Positions 26,608 through 35,670 are shown, counted from the stretch's first letter. The stretch: 64,000 nt of DNA from Embleya scabrispora (GCF_002024165.1 NZ_MWQN01000002.1:1116001-1180000); one strand, 5' to 3'. Translations and numbers: made by a program. The notes: generated from the letters alone by a model not told the origin.

Positions 26608-28044
26608 ATGGACACCCGTCGCCGGCTGACCGAGGCGTTCGACACCGTGTCCGCGTGGGCCGACGCCCATCGGGAGCCTGCGCCCGAGCCGGCCGGCGAG
26701 CGCGCCGCCGGCCGGTTCGAGGCGCACCTGGCCGCGCTGGCCGAGCATCTGCGCGGCGGCCGGCCGCTTCCGTACTCCGCGTACGCCGGGCATCCGGTCA
26801 GGCCGCCGCACCCGGCCGCGGTGGCCGGCCGGCTCGCCGTCTCGCTGGTCGGGCCGGAGGACCGGGTCTTCGACGGCGATCCGAGCACGGTCGCGCTGGA
26901 GGAGGAGGTGATCGCCGACCTCGCCGCGATGCTCGGGCTGCCCGGCGCCCACGGGCACCTCACCTCCGGCGGGGCCGTGGCCAACCTGGAGGCGCTGTGG
27001 GCGGCCCGCGAGGCGCACCCCGACCTCGGCATCGCGCACGGCGCCGACATGTACTTCGCACACGCGCACATGTGCGCCGTGCTGCGCACCCCCGCGTACC
27101 CGGTGCCGACCGACGCGGCCGGGCGGATGGACCCCGACGCGCTGGCGCGGGAACTGCGTCGGGAACGGGTCGGCACCGTCGTGGTCAGCGCCGGCACCGC
27201 CACGCTGGGCGCGGTCGACCCGATCGCCGACATCCTGCCGCTGTGCCGCGAGCGCGGGGTGCGGGTGCACGCGGACGCCGCCTATGGCGGTTTCTTCACG
27301 CTGCTCGTGGACGCGGACGAGTTGCGCGCGACGCCCGCGGCCCGGCATCTGCGTGCGCTCGCCGAGTGCGACTCGGTGGTGGTCGATCCGCACCGGATCG
27401 GCCTGTACCCCTCCGGCTGCGGTGCGGTGCTGTTCCGTGAGCCGGTGGACGGGGCCGGCGGGTGGCGGGATCCCCTGGCGGGCGACTTCTCCTCCGACGT
27501 GCCGCGTCCGGGTGAACTCGGCTTGGACCGCGCCCGCCCCGGCACCCTCGCCGCGGCCCTGTGGTTGACCCTGCGGGCCCTCCCGCTCACCCCCGAGGGG
27601 GTCGGCTCGGGGCTCGCGGCGAGCCTGCGCGGCACCCGGCAATGGTGCGAACTGATCGAAGCCGAAGCGGAGTTGATGCTCTTCCAGCAACCCGAGCTGG
27701 ACATCCTGACCTATCTGGCGCTCACCGGCGAGCAGCACCCCCGGATGTCCCGGGTGGAGGCTTCCAGCAGGCATATTCTGCGGGCCGGCACCGCCGATGC
27801 CGAACACCTCGCGCACCCGAGCCACCTGAGCACGCTCTCGGTACGGGTCCTGGACTTCCTGCGCCGCCACCCCCGCGCGGTCGCCGACCGCAACCGCACG
27901 CTGGTGTTGCGCAGTGCCCTCCTCGACTCGGCCGCGGAGTCGCGTGTGGACGACCTGCATGCCCGGATCACCGCGCTGGCCGCCGCCGCGCCGCGCCGCG
28001 CGAGCGGCCCCGACGAGGCGGAGCCGGTGGCGGCGCTGCCGTAG
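26608..28044 (+). CDS. PLP-dependent decarboxylase-family protein lacking the PLP lysine
   Basis: A 478-residue homologue of group-II pyridoxal-phosphate decarboxylases. Family features: GHLTSGGAVANLEALWAAR, VHADAAYGGFF (the Asp that pairs with the pyridine nitrogen and the following Ala), and the cofactor-lysine segment, which here reads VVVDPHRIGLYPSGCGAVLF. The family has DPHK; residue 263 is Arg (codon CGG at 27394), so the Schiff-base lysine is absent. Everything else, including length, looks intact. It may be a non-catalytic homologue, bind a different ligand, or work by an altered mechanism. GGAGG lies 6 nt before the ATG at 26608. Confidence 0.85.
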   Translation: MDTRRRLTEAFDTVSAWADAHREPAPEPAGERAAGRFEAHLAALAEHLRGGRPLPYSAYAGHPVRPPHPAAVAGRLAVSLVGPEDRVFDGDPSTVALEEEVIADLAAMLGLPGAHGHLTSGGAVANLEALWAAREAHPDLGIAHGADMYFAHAHMCAVLRTPAYPVPTDAAGRMDPDALARELRRERVGTVVVSAGTATLGAVDPIADILPLCRERGVRVHADAAYGGFFTLLVDADELRATPAARHLRALAECDSVVVDPHRIGLYPSGCGAVLFREPVDGAGGWRDPLAGDFSSDVPRPGELGLDRARPGTLAAALWLTLRALPLTPEGVGSGLAASLRGTRQWCELIEAEAELMLFQQPELDILTYLALTGEQHPRMSRVEASSRHILRAGTADAEHLAHPSHLSTLSVRVLDFLRRHPRAVADRNRTLVLRSALLDSAAESRVDDLHARITALAAAAPRRASGPDEAEPVAALP

Positions 28045-28196
28045 CGGGCGGCGGTACCGCCGTCGGGCCACGCACGGACCCTCCCCGCCGGGCCGGGCCG
28101 GCCACCGGGACTCGCACCGGGCGCGGGGCCGGCCGGTGCGATCCGGGTGAGGTGTCGGCGCGGGTGTGATCCCGGCGGGGAGGGCGACTTCGGGCG

Positions 28197-29642
28197 TCAG
28201 GGACGCGGTGGGCGGGGCAGGAGCAGGGCCAGAGGGACGACGAGCAGGATGAGGAAGCCGTCGACCGCGAACGCGGTGTGATAACCGTCCAGGACGGCGG
28301 CCGGGTCGGTCGCGGAGTCCGGGGCGGCGACGGTCACCAGTACGGCCAGGCCGAGTGCGCCGCCGAGCTGGCGGGCGGTGTTGAGCAGCCCGGACGCGGC
28401 GCCCGCGTCGCGGGCCTCGATGCCGGCGGTCGCGGCGACGGTGACCGGCAGCAACATCAGGCCCACCCCGGCGCCGGCCACGACCGAGCCGATCACGAAG
28501 CGCACCGGGAAGCCGCCGTCGGCCGGGAGCCGGACCAGGAACAGCACACCCACCGCCGCCGTCACCGCGCCGCCGGCCAACAGCGCGCGCGGACCCAGCA
28601 CGGCGATCAGGCGATGCGCGGCCATCCCGGCGCCGAGCATGGTCACCGTCAGCGGCACCATCGCCCCACCTGCGCGCAGCGCCCCGTAGCCGAGGATGCC
28701 CTGGAGGTAGAGGGACATGAAGTAGAGCGTGGCGGTCATCGCGGAGCCCAGCACGAGCATCATCAGGTTGCCGAAGCGCAGCGCCGGAAGCCGCCACATC
28801 TTCAGCGGCACCAGGGGGCGGGCCGCGGTGCGTTCGATCAGGACGAACGCGACCGTGCACAGCGCGGCGCCGGCGAATGTGCCCAGGACGCCGGGCGAGG
28901 TCCACGCGTGGGTGGTGGTCCGGGAGACGGCGTAGCCGAACAGGCCGGTGGCTCCGGTGACGGCGAGCGCGCCGCCGACATCGATCCGGCGCCGCTCGCC
29001 GGGATCGGCCGCCGGGGTGGACGCGAGGCCGAGGCCGGCGGTGAACAGCAGCGCGACGCCGACGGGGGCGTTGACCAGGAAGACCCAGCGCCAGCCGAAC
29101 TGCTGGGTCAGCACTCCGCCCAGGACCAGTCCGGCCGCGGCGGCGACACCTCCGGTCAGGCTCCACAGGGTCAGCGCCCGGCCGCGGCGGATCGGGTCGT
29201 GTGCGTAGCCGGCGGCGATCAGGCTCAGACCGTTCGAGGCGAGCGCGGCGGCGCCGAGCCCCTGGGCGACCCGGGCCACCAGGAGGGTGGTGGTGTCGTG
29301 GGCCACGCCGCCGAGCACGCCGGCGGCGGTGAAGATCAGCAGGCCGGTCTGGAACACGCTCTTGCGGCCGAAGAGGTCGCCCGCGCGGGCGGCGACCACG
29401 AGCAGGCCGCCGAGGGTGATCAGGTAGGCGTTGACCACCCACTGCTGCCCGGTGTCGCTCAGGTCGAGCGAGGCCCGCAGGTCCGGCAGGGCCACGGTGA
29501 CGATGGTCGAGTCGAGCACGACCATGAACTGCGCCACGCAGGCGACCAGGGCGATCACGTCGCGCCGGGCCGGGCGGGTCGGGCGCGGGGCGGGTTTCGC
29601 GAGCGGGGGCGCGGCGTCCGGTCGGCCGGGACTGTTCGCCAT
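28197..29642 (-). CDS. MFS drug exporter, DHA2 (14-helix) family
   Basis: A 481-residue proton-coupled exporter with about 14 membrane helices. QFMVVLDSTIVTVALPDL is the DHA2 motif D1 in helix 1, GDLFGRKSVFQTGLLIF the loop 2-3 motif A, and GWRWVFLVNAPVGV the motif C/extended helix-6 signature. It is divergent from a TetR gene, and the GTTCAC operator array lies between, so it is very likely repressed by that TetR and induced by its substrates. The ATG at 29642 is set by AGGAG 5 nt upstream; the upstream extension would cover the operator. Confidence 0.9.
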   Translation of the reverse strand: MANSPGRPDAAPPLAKPAPRPTRPARRDVIALVACVAQFMVVLDSTIVTVALPDLRASLDLSDTGQQWVVNAYLITLGGLLVVAARAGDLFGRKSVFQTGLLIFTAAGVLGGVAHDTTTLLVARVAQGLGAAALASNGLSLIAAGYAHDPIRRGRALTLWSLTGGVAAAAGLVLGGVLTQQFGWRWVFLVNAPVGVALLFTAGLGLASTPAADPGERRRIDVGGALAVTGATGLFGYAVSRTTTHAWTSPGVLGTFAGAALCTVAFVLIERTAARPLVPLKMWRLPALRFGNLMMLVLGSAMTATLYFMSLYLQGILGYGALRAGGAMVPLTVTMLGAGMAAHRLIAVLGPRALLAGGAVTAAVGVLFLVRLPADGGFPVRFVIGSVVAGAGVGLMLLPVTVAATAGIEARDAGAASGLLNTARQLGGALGLAVLVTVAAPDSATDPAAVLDGYHTAFAVDGFLILLVVPLALLLPRPPRP

Positions 29643-29690
29643 GGGGACTCCTGGGAGGTGGTGGATAGCATGGAGGCAGCTGGAAACGCC

Positions 29691-29728
29691 GTTCACCGTG
29701 AACGATGTTCACAGTGAACGTTGTTCAC
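29691..29728. promoter_or_regulatory. Three-fold TetR operator array
   Basis: GTTCACcGTGAAC (29691-29703) and GTTCACaGTGAAC (29707-29719) are perfect palindromes; a third half-site GTTCAC follows at 29723-29728. The repeats start exactly 16 bp apart. They lie between the divergent exporter and TetR genes and should control both. Confidence 0.8.
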
Positions 29729-29779
29729 GTTAGGATCGGATCACGAGTGCTGTCAACGGCACGGAAGCGGGAGTTCTCG

Positions 29780-30391
29780 ATGTTGCGACGGCCGGATGTG
29801 GTCAAGGGCGCGCTCGACCTGCTCGACGCCGAGGGGCTGGACGGCCTGACCATGCGCAAACTCGGCACCGCGTTGAACGTGCAGGCGGGCGCGATGTACC
29901 GGCACTTCCCGAGCAAGGAGGCGCTGCTCGACGCGATGGCGGAGCAACTGCTCGAAGGTGTCGCGGCGCCGCTCCCGGAGGTGTCCTGGGACGAGCAACT
30001 GCGGGTGCTCGGCGACCGGTTGCGCGGCGCGCTGCTCTCCCGCCGGGACGGCGCGCGCGTGGTCGCGGGCACCTACGTGCCGGACGCCAACACCAACGCC
30101 GCCGGCCGGCTCGCGGTGGAGGTGCTGTGCCGCGCGGGCCTCGCCCCGGAACAGGCCGGCTGGATCACGTTCGCGATGTTCTACTACGTCCTCGGCCACA
30201 CCATCGAGGAGCAGGCCCAGTCCCGCCTGGCCGAATCCGACGACTGGGCCACCCGCCGGGCCGCCGCCGGCCCGGACGAGTCCGCCACGTTCGAAAAGGC
30301 CATGTCGGCCCTGATCACCGCCGACCCCGGCGCCCGATTCGCCTACGGCCTGGACGTCTTCCTGGACGGCCTCGCCCAACGCCTGCCCTGA
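29780..30391 (+). CDS. TetR-family regulator of the divergent exporter
   Basis: A 203-residue repressor of the TetR class with a TetR_C_1-like sensor domain. The DNA-binding region reads LTMRKLGTALNVQAGAMYRH, FPSKEALLDAMAEQLL, as in TetR itself. The ATG at 29780 has GCGGGAG 6 nt upstream and is preferred to a start at 29705 that lies within the operator array. It faces the exporter at 28197 in the standard TetR-pump arrangement. Confidence 0.9.
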   Translation: MLRRPDVVKGALDLLDAEGLDGLTMRKLGTALNVQAGAMYRHFPSKEALLDAMAEQLLEGVAAPLPEVSWDEQLRVLGDRLRGALLSRRDGARVVAGTYVPDANTNAAGRLAVEVLCRAGLAPEQAGWITFAMFYYVLGHTIEEQAQSRLAESDDWATRRAAAGPDESATFEKAMSALITADPGARFAYGLDVFLDGLAQRLP

Positions 30392-30431
30392 CTCTCCGGA
30401 CCGGTCGGCCGGAGTCGCGGCCCCCGGGTGC

Positions 30432-30656
30432 TCATTGCGGGCCGCCGGTTCCGGGGCCTGCCTCGATTGTCATGCGGATGCGGTGGCCGTCGGCGAAGCG
30501 TTCGTCGACGGCGAGCCGGCCGCCGGTGCGGATCGTGCCCAGGGCCTCGGTCACGTAGCGGCCGCGGCCGCGCTCGCGGTGTGCTCGTCGGCGCAGGGGC
30601 AGGACCAGTAAGGCGCATACCCGAATGGCGATGGCCGCGTGTGTCGACACGTCCAC
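30432..30656 (-). CDS. Small hypothetical protein with a membrane-proximal N-terminus
   Basis: A 74-residue protein starting at GTG 30656, supported by GAGGGG 6 nt upstream. The first 22 residues (AAIAIRVCALLVLPL) are hydrophobic and may span or touch the membrane; a basic stretch RRRAHRERGRGR and a beta-rich tail (GGRLAVDERFADGHRIRMTI) follow. It precedes no obvious partner; the ECF sigma factor gene lies 220 bp upstream on the same strand. The family is not recognised. Confidence 0.55.
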   Translation of the reverse strand: MDVSTHAAIAIRVCALLVLPLRRRAHRERGRGRYVTEALGTIRTGGRLAVDERFADGHRIRMTIEAGPGTGGPQ

Positions 30657-30876
30657 GGCGTTCCCCTCTCCCTCGGCGGGCCCGAACGGCCCCTCGGGGG
30701 ATGAGAGTCGCGGACGCGGGCGAACGTTAACCCGGGTTCCCCGATCTTCCCGCCGCACCGGCCCGGGCTCGGCCGGGCACGCTCGCCGCGTGCCCGGCGC
30801 GGGCGCGAGTGTGCGTCGGCTACCCGGGTGGCGCACGGCATGGGATACGCGGTCCGACGAGCGCGCTTCGGCGGGC

Positions 30877-31929
30877 TCAGCGGCCGCCGACCCCGCTCGC
30901 GCACTCGTGGTCGGCGGCGGGGACGTCCGGGATCGCGCCGAGGCCGATCGTGGTGAGCAACTCCGGTCCGAAGGTGATGATCTCGGTGATCAGGCCGTTG
31001 TCGATGCGCAGTACGTCGAGGGCCGTCGCGGTGAACGCGCCCACGCCCGGCCGGCGGACGTAGTGCCCCACCGCGGGCCGGCGGTTCATCGCCAGCGGCA
31101 GCGCCTCGCGCTCGCCGTGCCCGGGGGCATCCGCCGGGATGGGCCTGCGCATCTCCACGATGGCGGGCCGGCCGGTGTACACGAGCCGGGCCGGGGGGAT
31201 CGCCTGGCGGGCGTCCGCGTGCAGCAGGGCCGCCAGTGCCGCCGGGTCGGCCCGGCGGGACGCGGTGATGTAGCGCTCCAGGCAGGCGCGTTCGGCGTCA
31301 TCGGGCTCGGCCGGCCGGTCGCGGTTCGTCGGGTGGCGGTCGGGCAGTTCCTCGCGCAGGGTTCGTCGGGCCCGTTGCAGGGCGCTCTTGACGCCCGCGA
31401 CGTTCATGCCCAGCGTGTCGGCGGTGTCCGCGGCCGGCCAGTGCACGACGTCGCGCAGGATGAGCGCGGCGCGTTGGCGGGGCGGCAGGTGCTGGAGTAC
31501 GGCCACGAAGGTCGGGTCGAGCGTGTCGCGGCCGACGGCCGCCCCGTCCTCGGGTGTGTCCGGGAGGGGCTGGAGCCAGGGGACCTCGGCGAGGGCCGAA
31601 CGCACCGGCTCGCCCGCGCCGTTCGTGGCGATCGCGATCTCCCGTCGACACCGCGCCGGGGCGGCCGCCGTGTCCAGGCACGCGTTGGTGGCGATCCGGT
31701 ACAGCCACGACCGGAACGGCGCGTGCCCGGTGAACCCCCGGCGCGCCCGCCAGGCCCGCAGCAGGGTCCGGTCGAGGACTTCCTCGGCGTCGGTGAACGA
31801 GCCGAGCATGAGATAGCAGTGCACGCGCAGATCCTTGCGGTGGTGCTCCGCCAGTCGTACGAACGCCCCCTCGTCCTCGGCCCGAACCGCGGCCAGGACC
31901 CCCCGCGCTACATCGTCGGACGTACTCAC
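30877..31929 (-). CDS. ECF sigma factor with C-terminal SnoaL-like domain (SigG-like)
   Basis: A 350-residue extracytoplasmic-function sigma factor. Region 2 covers about 1-90 (CYLMLGSFTDAEEVLDRTLL, RAWRARRGFTGHAPFRSWLY, RIATNACLD), region 4 about 135-190 (LPPRQRAALILRDVVHWPAA), and residues 200-330 form an NTF2/SnoaL-like tail. The EVPWLQPLPD linker is typical of the SigG/TIGR02960 group. In such sigma factors the tail replaces an anti-sigma factor as the control domain. No anti-sigma gene is adjacent, consistent with that. The GTG at 31929 has GAGG 5 nt upstream. Confidence 0.88.
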   Translation of the reverse strand: MSTSDDVARGVLAAVRAEDEGAFVRLAEHHRKDLRVHCYLMLGSFTDAEEVLDRTLLRAWRARRGFTGHAPFRSWLYRIATNACLDTAAAPARCRREIAIATNGAGEPVRSALAEVPWLQPLPDTPEDGAAVGRDTLDPTFVAVLQHLPPRQRAALILRDVVHWPAADTADTLGMNVAGVKSALQRARRTLREELPDRHPTNRDRPAEPDDAERACLERYITASRRADPAALAALLHADARQAIPPARLVYTGRPAIVEMRRPIPADAPGHGEREALPLAMNRRPAVGHYVRRPGVGAFTATALDVLRIDNGLITEIITFGPELLTTIGLGAIPDVPAADHECASGVGGR

Positions 31930-32430
31930 ATCAACCTCACAGCCTCCGCCGACCCCCCTCGGAGCGCCGAACGGTCCAGTCGCGAGCCCGATTTCCCGGC
32001 ACGCGGCCCCCGCCCCCGGCATCCGGGACGCACGGCCTGCGCCCGGGAGCCGGCGGGCCGGCGGGACCGCCGAAGCCGTCGGGACCGCCCGGTCGGGCGG
32101 TCGTCCCGGCGGGGCGGCGGTCTGCGCCGCGCCTGCCGGCAGACCGGCACCCGGCGGCGCCGACGGTTCGCTGCGGACGGAACTCCCCCGTGTGAGCTCC
32201 GGTCGGGCACACCGGGGGACGGCGGCCCCCAGGTACCGACCGCCCACCGGTGTATGCGGACGACGGTAGGCAACCGACGCGTGCCCGAGCGTCAAACGCT
32301 CGGTGGGGATTTGGGGGGTACCAGGGGTGGAGAGGCCGGAGGCGACGGTCAACCAGCGTGGTAGGCAAGTCGGGGTGTTCCGGGACGTATCCGTCATGCT
32401 TTCGGCGCGTCGTTACCCCGGTCGCCTCGT

Positions 32431-33783
32431 TCAGCCGCGCCAGTCGGGGCCCTTCGGCGGGAGCGGCACGCTCGCGAACACCCGGAATCCGCCGCCCGGA
32501 CGCGGGCCGACCTCCAGCGTCCCACCGTGCAGCGCCACCCGCTCCCGCATGCCCGTCAGGCCGTAGCCGCCGACCACACCGGTCGCGGGGATGTCGCCCG
32601 CGCCGTCGTCGACCACCTCGATCCGGACACGATCGGGCAGATGCCGCACCTCGACGCTGGTGCGCGCGTTGCCCGCGTGTTTGCGGGTGTTGGTCAGCGC
32701 CTCCTGGACGATCCGATACAGCGTCAGACCCGTGGCCGGGGGCAGTGGTTCACGCTCGCCGTATTCGCGGTACTCCACCGGGAGACCGGCCGCGCGGGAC
32801 TCGGTGATCAGTGCGTCGATGTCGTCCATCCCGGGCTGGGGTTCGGAGGGCGCCTGCTCGGGACCGTCGTCGCTGCGCAGTACGCCGAGCAGTTGGCGCA
32901 TCTCGCGCAGCGCGGCGCGACCGGACGACTCCAGCGTGAACAGCGCCTCCCGGGCGGTGTCGGGATCGCGCTCAAGGGTGGCCCGGGCACCACCGGACAT
33001 CAGGTACATCGTGGTGATGTGGTGCGCGACGATGTCGTGCAACTCCCGGGCGATTCGGCGACGTTCCTCGGTGACGGCGCGATCGGCGAGCAACTGCCGG
33101 TTGAGCGCGACCTGGCCCTGCCACTTGGCGGTGCCGAGCCCGACGCCGATGATCAGGAGGGTGGTCAGCAGGTCGGCGCCGACCATCTGGGCGAAGGTCT
33201 CGAAGTCGTACGCGTCGCGCAGCGCCTGGACCGAGAACGCCCCGCAGCCGCCGATCCACAGATCACGGGTGCCGCCGAAGCGGGCCACCGTGTACAGCGC
33301 GACCAACAGGGCGCCGCCGAAGGAGTGGGTGGTCGAGGTGGTCAGTACGACCAGGCACATCTGGACGACGACGACCCCGGCGAGCACCCGCATCGGGTGC
33401 CGGCGCCGCGCCGGCAGGATCGCGGCGGCCAGCAGGGCCAGCACGATGCCGACCGGCACCCGCTTGGGCTCCATGCCTTCGTCGGGGACGAGATAGGCGA
33501 GGGCGTCGATGGTGCCCGCGACCAGCGCGACGATCAGGTTGACGCGGTGCCGCAGGAGGAAGACGATCGCCCGGTTGGCCCGAAGACGGTGCCACGCGGT
33601 GACGCCGGCCTTCCGCACGACGATGCGGCGCGTCGGTACGCGCGAATCGAGCCTCGGGCCACCCTCCATCGCGTTCATCGCATCCATCGCGTTCATCGCA
33701 TCCATCGGGTTCATCGCGTCCATCGCGGGTGGCGGGGCGGCGGGTGGCGGCGCGGGTGCCGCCAGGCCGTGATCGGACCCCAT
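32431..33783 (-). CDS. Two-component sensor histidine kinase (HisKA_3), no adjacent partner
   Basis: A 450-residue NarL-type sensor kinase. A Pro/Ala-rich N-terminus with three MDAMN repeats is followed by about six membrane segments (75-210), then ARELHDIVAHHITTMYL with the phosphorylated His, and an ATPase domain with NTRKHAGNA (N box), VVDDGAGDI (G1) and GYGLTGMRER (G2). A response regulator gene is normally adjacent but none is present, so this is an orphan kinase within this window. The ATG at 33783 begins the repeat-bearing tail, and a later start within it is possible. Confidence 0.88.
   Translation of the reverse strand: MGSDHGLAAPAPPPAAPPPAMDAMNPMDAMNAMDAMNAMEGGPRLDSRVPTRRIVVRKAGVTAWHRLRANRAIVFLLRHRVNLIVALVAGTIDALAYLVPDEGMEPKRVPVGIVLALLAAAILPARRRHPMRVLAGVVVVQMCLVVLTTSTTHSFGGALLVALYTVARFGGTRDLWIGGCGAFSVQALRDAYDFETFAQMVGADLLTTLLIIGVGLGTAKWQGQVALNRQLLADRAVTEERRRIARELHDIVAHHITTMYLMSGGARATLERDPDTAREALFTLESSGRAALREMRQLLGVLRSDDGPEQAPSEPQPGMDDIDALITESRAAGLPVEYREYGEREPLPPATGLTLYRIVQEALTNTRKHAGNARTSVEVRHLPDRVRIEVVDDGAGDIPATGVVGGYGLTGMRERVALHGGTLEVGPRPGGGFRVFASVPLPPKGPDWRG
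33667..33723. repeat. 18-bp tandem repeat in the histidine kinase gene
   Basis: About three copies of an 18-bp unit encode MDAMNP/MDAMNA/MDAMNA near the kinase N-terminus. The unit length keeps the frame, so gain or loss by slippage would only change tail length. Confidence 0.75.
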
Positions 33784-34098
33784 GCTCGGGTCTCCTTCGA
33801 TCGCGAGTGGATGGTGAGCGGTGGATGGGAACGGGGTCGGAGTTCGAGGACGCGAGTATGGAGCCTCCGTTCCATTTCACCGCCTTCGACAGCCTTGTCA
33901 GGCCGTTCGGCAGACGATCTCGGTCCGGGACCGGGGTCCCGGACCGACGCCTGCCCGGGACTGAGGTCCGGGGTGGGTCTCATCCCTGGGGTGGACGGGG
34001 GTCGATCGTCTCGATCGGCCCGGTACCGGGGCGGCACTCACGCCCTCCCCGGCGTCGTTTCGGCGCCCGCCGAAGCATCCGCGGGCCACGATGACCGC

Positions 34099-34752
34099 AT
34101 GACGTGGCGAAACCACTCCCTGCTGACCGATCCCGCCTACACCATGCCGGTCGTCCCCGCCGCGCCACCCGCGGGTGTCGCGTGGCTGCGTGCCTCCGTC
34201 GCCCGGTTCAGCGACGGCGCCGTGCACGAGCGGCGGCGTGCCCTGGTGGTCGCCGACCTGGACCGGATCGATCCGCATCACCTCGGGGAGCGGGCCGCGC
34301 GGGGCGGCCGCGGACCGGTCGAGGTGTTGGCCGAGGCGCTCGGCCTGCCCGGTGAACTCGCCGCGGGCATCGCCGCCGACGTCGCGGTGGTGGCGACGGC
34401 CTACCAGCCGCACACCGCGATCACCGCCGAGGCGGACCGAGCCGTGGTGCGTTTGGTCCGGGTGTGCGGCGGCGTCGCCGACGAGGCCACCGCCAACCGC
34501 ATCGGCCTGCTCGTCCAGGCATGCGACGCGACCAAGGCCCTGACCGCGCACCTGGCCGCCGGCCGCACCGACCCCCCGGTCCCACACACCCGCCGAGTGG
34601 CCCCGAACGGAACCACGATCAAGATCGACCTCACCGAATCCCCCTTCGGCCTCGGCCCCCACGCCTGCCCAGCCCAAACCCACGCCCATTCCCTCGCATC
34701 AGCCCCACTCAAAGCACCCACCCCACAACCCACCCGGACCAACCCCACCTAA
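34099..34752 (+). CDS. P450-like mini-protein retaining a heme-loop motif
   Basis: A 217-residue protein. VARFSDGAVHERRRALVVAD resembles the C-helix region of actinomycete P450s, and near the C-terminus FGLGPHACPA fits the heme-thiolate pattern FxxGxxxC with Cys190, but lacks the final Gly. The I-helix threonine region and ExxR are not recognisable and the length is half that of a P450. After the motif comes a Pro/Thr-rich tail. It may be a heme- or ligand-binding derivative of P450. It is divergent from the histidine kinase gene with 315 bp between; no ribosome site is obvious at the ATG. Confidence 0.6.
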   Translation: MTWRNHSLLTDPAYTMPVVPAAPPAGVAWLRASVARFSDGAVHERRRALVVADLDRIDPHHLGERAARGGRGPVEVLAEALGLPGELAAGIAADVAVVATAYQPHTAITAEADRAVVRLVRVCGGVADEATANRIGLLVQACDATKALTAHLAAGRTDPPVPHTRRVAPNGTTIKIDLTESPFGLGPHACPAQTHAHSLASAPLKAPTPQPTRTNPT

Positions 34753-35670
34753 CCCCCAACAAAGCCCGTCACCCACGACCACGGCCGCCCCTGCGCCACC
34801 ACCACGGCACCACCCAAGGCGCGTCAGCGCCCCCGACCCGGCCCGCCCACGCGATCGACGCGCGAAGCGCGGAGAGCGGCGGAGCCGCAAAGTTCGGGCC
34901 GGATGGCCCGGAGCGAAGCGGAGGGACAGCCGGCCCCGAGCGAGGCGCCGCTTTTCTGCGGAGGAGCGAAGCGGGGGAGCAGAAAAGCGGCGCCTCGCGA
35001 GCCGGCGCGAAGCGCCCAACAAAAAGCCGCCGCCGCCAACACGACCCCGGCGCGCCGACCCCACCCCGCGATTCAGGCCCGCGCGCCCCAACTCACGCGC
35101 CCAAGCCCGCCCCAGCCCGCGCGGTCCCATGCCGCTCGCCGAAGCCCGTGCCCTGAGCCGCGTGCCCAAGCCCATGCGCCAAGCCCGCGTCCCGGCCCGC
35201 GCGTCCCATGCCGTAAGCCCAAGCCCGTGCCTCCGCCGCGCGCCCAAGCCACGTGCCCACGCCCGCGTCCCGGCCCGCGCGTCCCATGCCGCGCGCCCAA
35301 GCCCGTGAGCCAAACCTCGCGTCCCGGCTCGCGCCTCCTAAGCCGTGTGCTCGTGCCCGAGCCGTGTGCCCCGACCGTGCGCCAAACCCGCGTCCCGGCC
35401 CGCGCGTCCCATGCCGCGCGCCCAAGCCCGTGCCCTGAGCCGCACGCCCAAGCCCGTGAGCCAAACCCCGAGCCCCAGTCCGCGCGTCCCAACTCGCGCC
35501 CAAACCCGCTCCAGCCCGCGCGTCCCATACCGCGCGCCCAAGCCCGTGAGCCAAACCCCGAGCCCCACGCCGCCCGCCCAAGCCGCGCGCTCAAGCCCGT
35601 GCGCCAACCCACACGCCCCAGCCCGCGCGCCCCAACCGCCGCCCCCAGCCCGCCCCCAGCCCCCGCGGCC
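34753..35670. repeat. Non-coding repetitive GC tract
   Basis: This 918-bp stretch between converging genes contains no credible gene. From about 35090 to 35620 it is an irregular mosaic of repeated blocks, for example CGCGTCCCGGCCCGCGCG, GTCCCATGCCGCGCGCCCAA and GCCCGTGAGCCAAAC, each present three or more times at variable spacing. One strand is markedly C-rich. Frames stay open in several registers only because stop codons are excluded by composition. The first 130 bp contain a different GCGAAGCGGAGG-like repeat and a long hairpin. Confidence 0.7.
34940..34998. terminator. 20-bp perfect hairpin between convergent genes
   Basis: GCGAGGCGCCGCTTTTCTGC (34940-34959) is perfectly complementary to 34979-34998, with a 19-nt purine-rich loop. 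It lies between the converging genes ending at 34752 and 35671 and probably stops transcription from either side; a role in mobile or repetitive-element biology is also possible. Confidence 0.6.
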
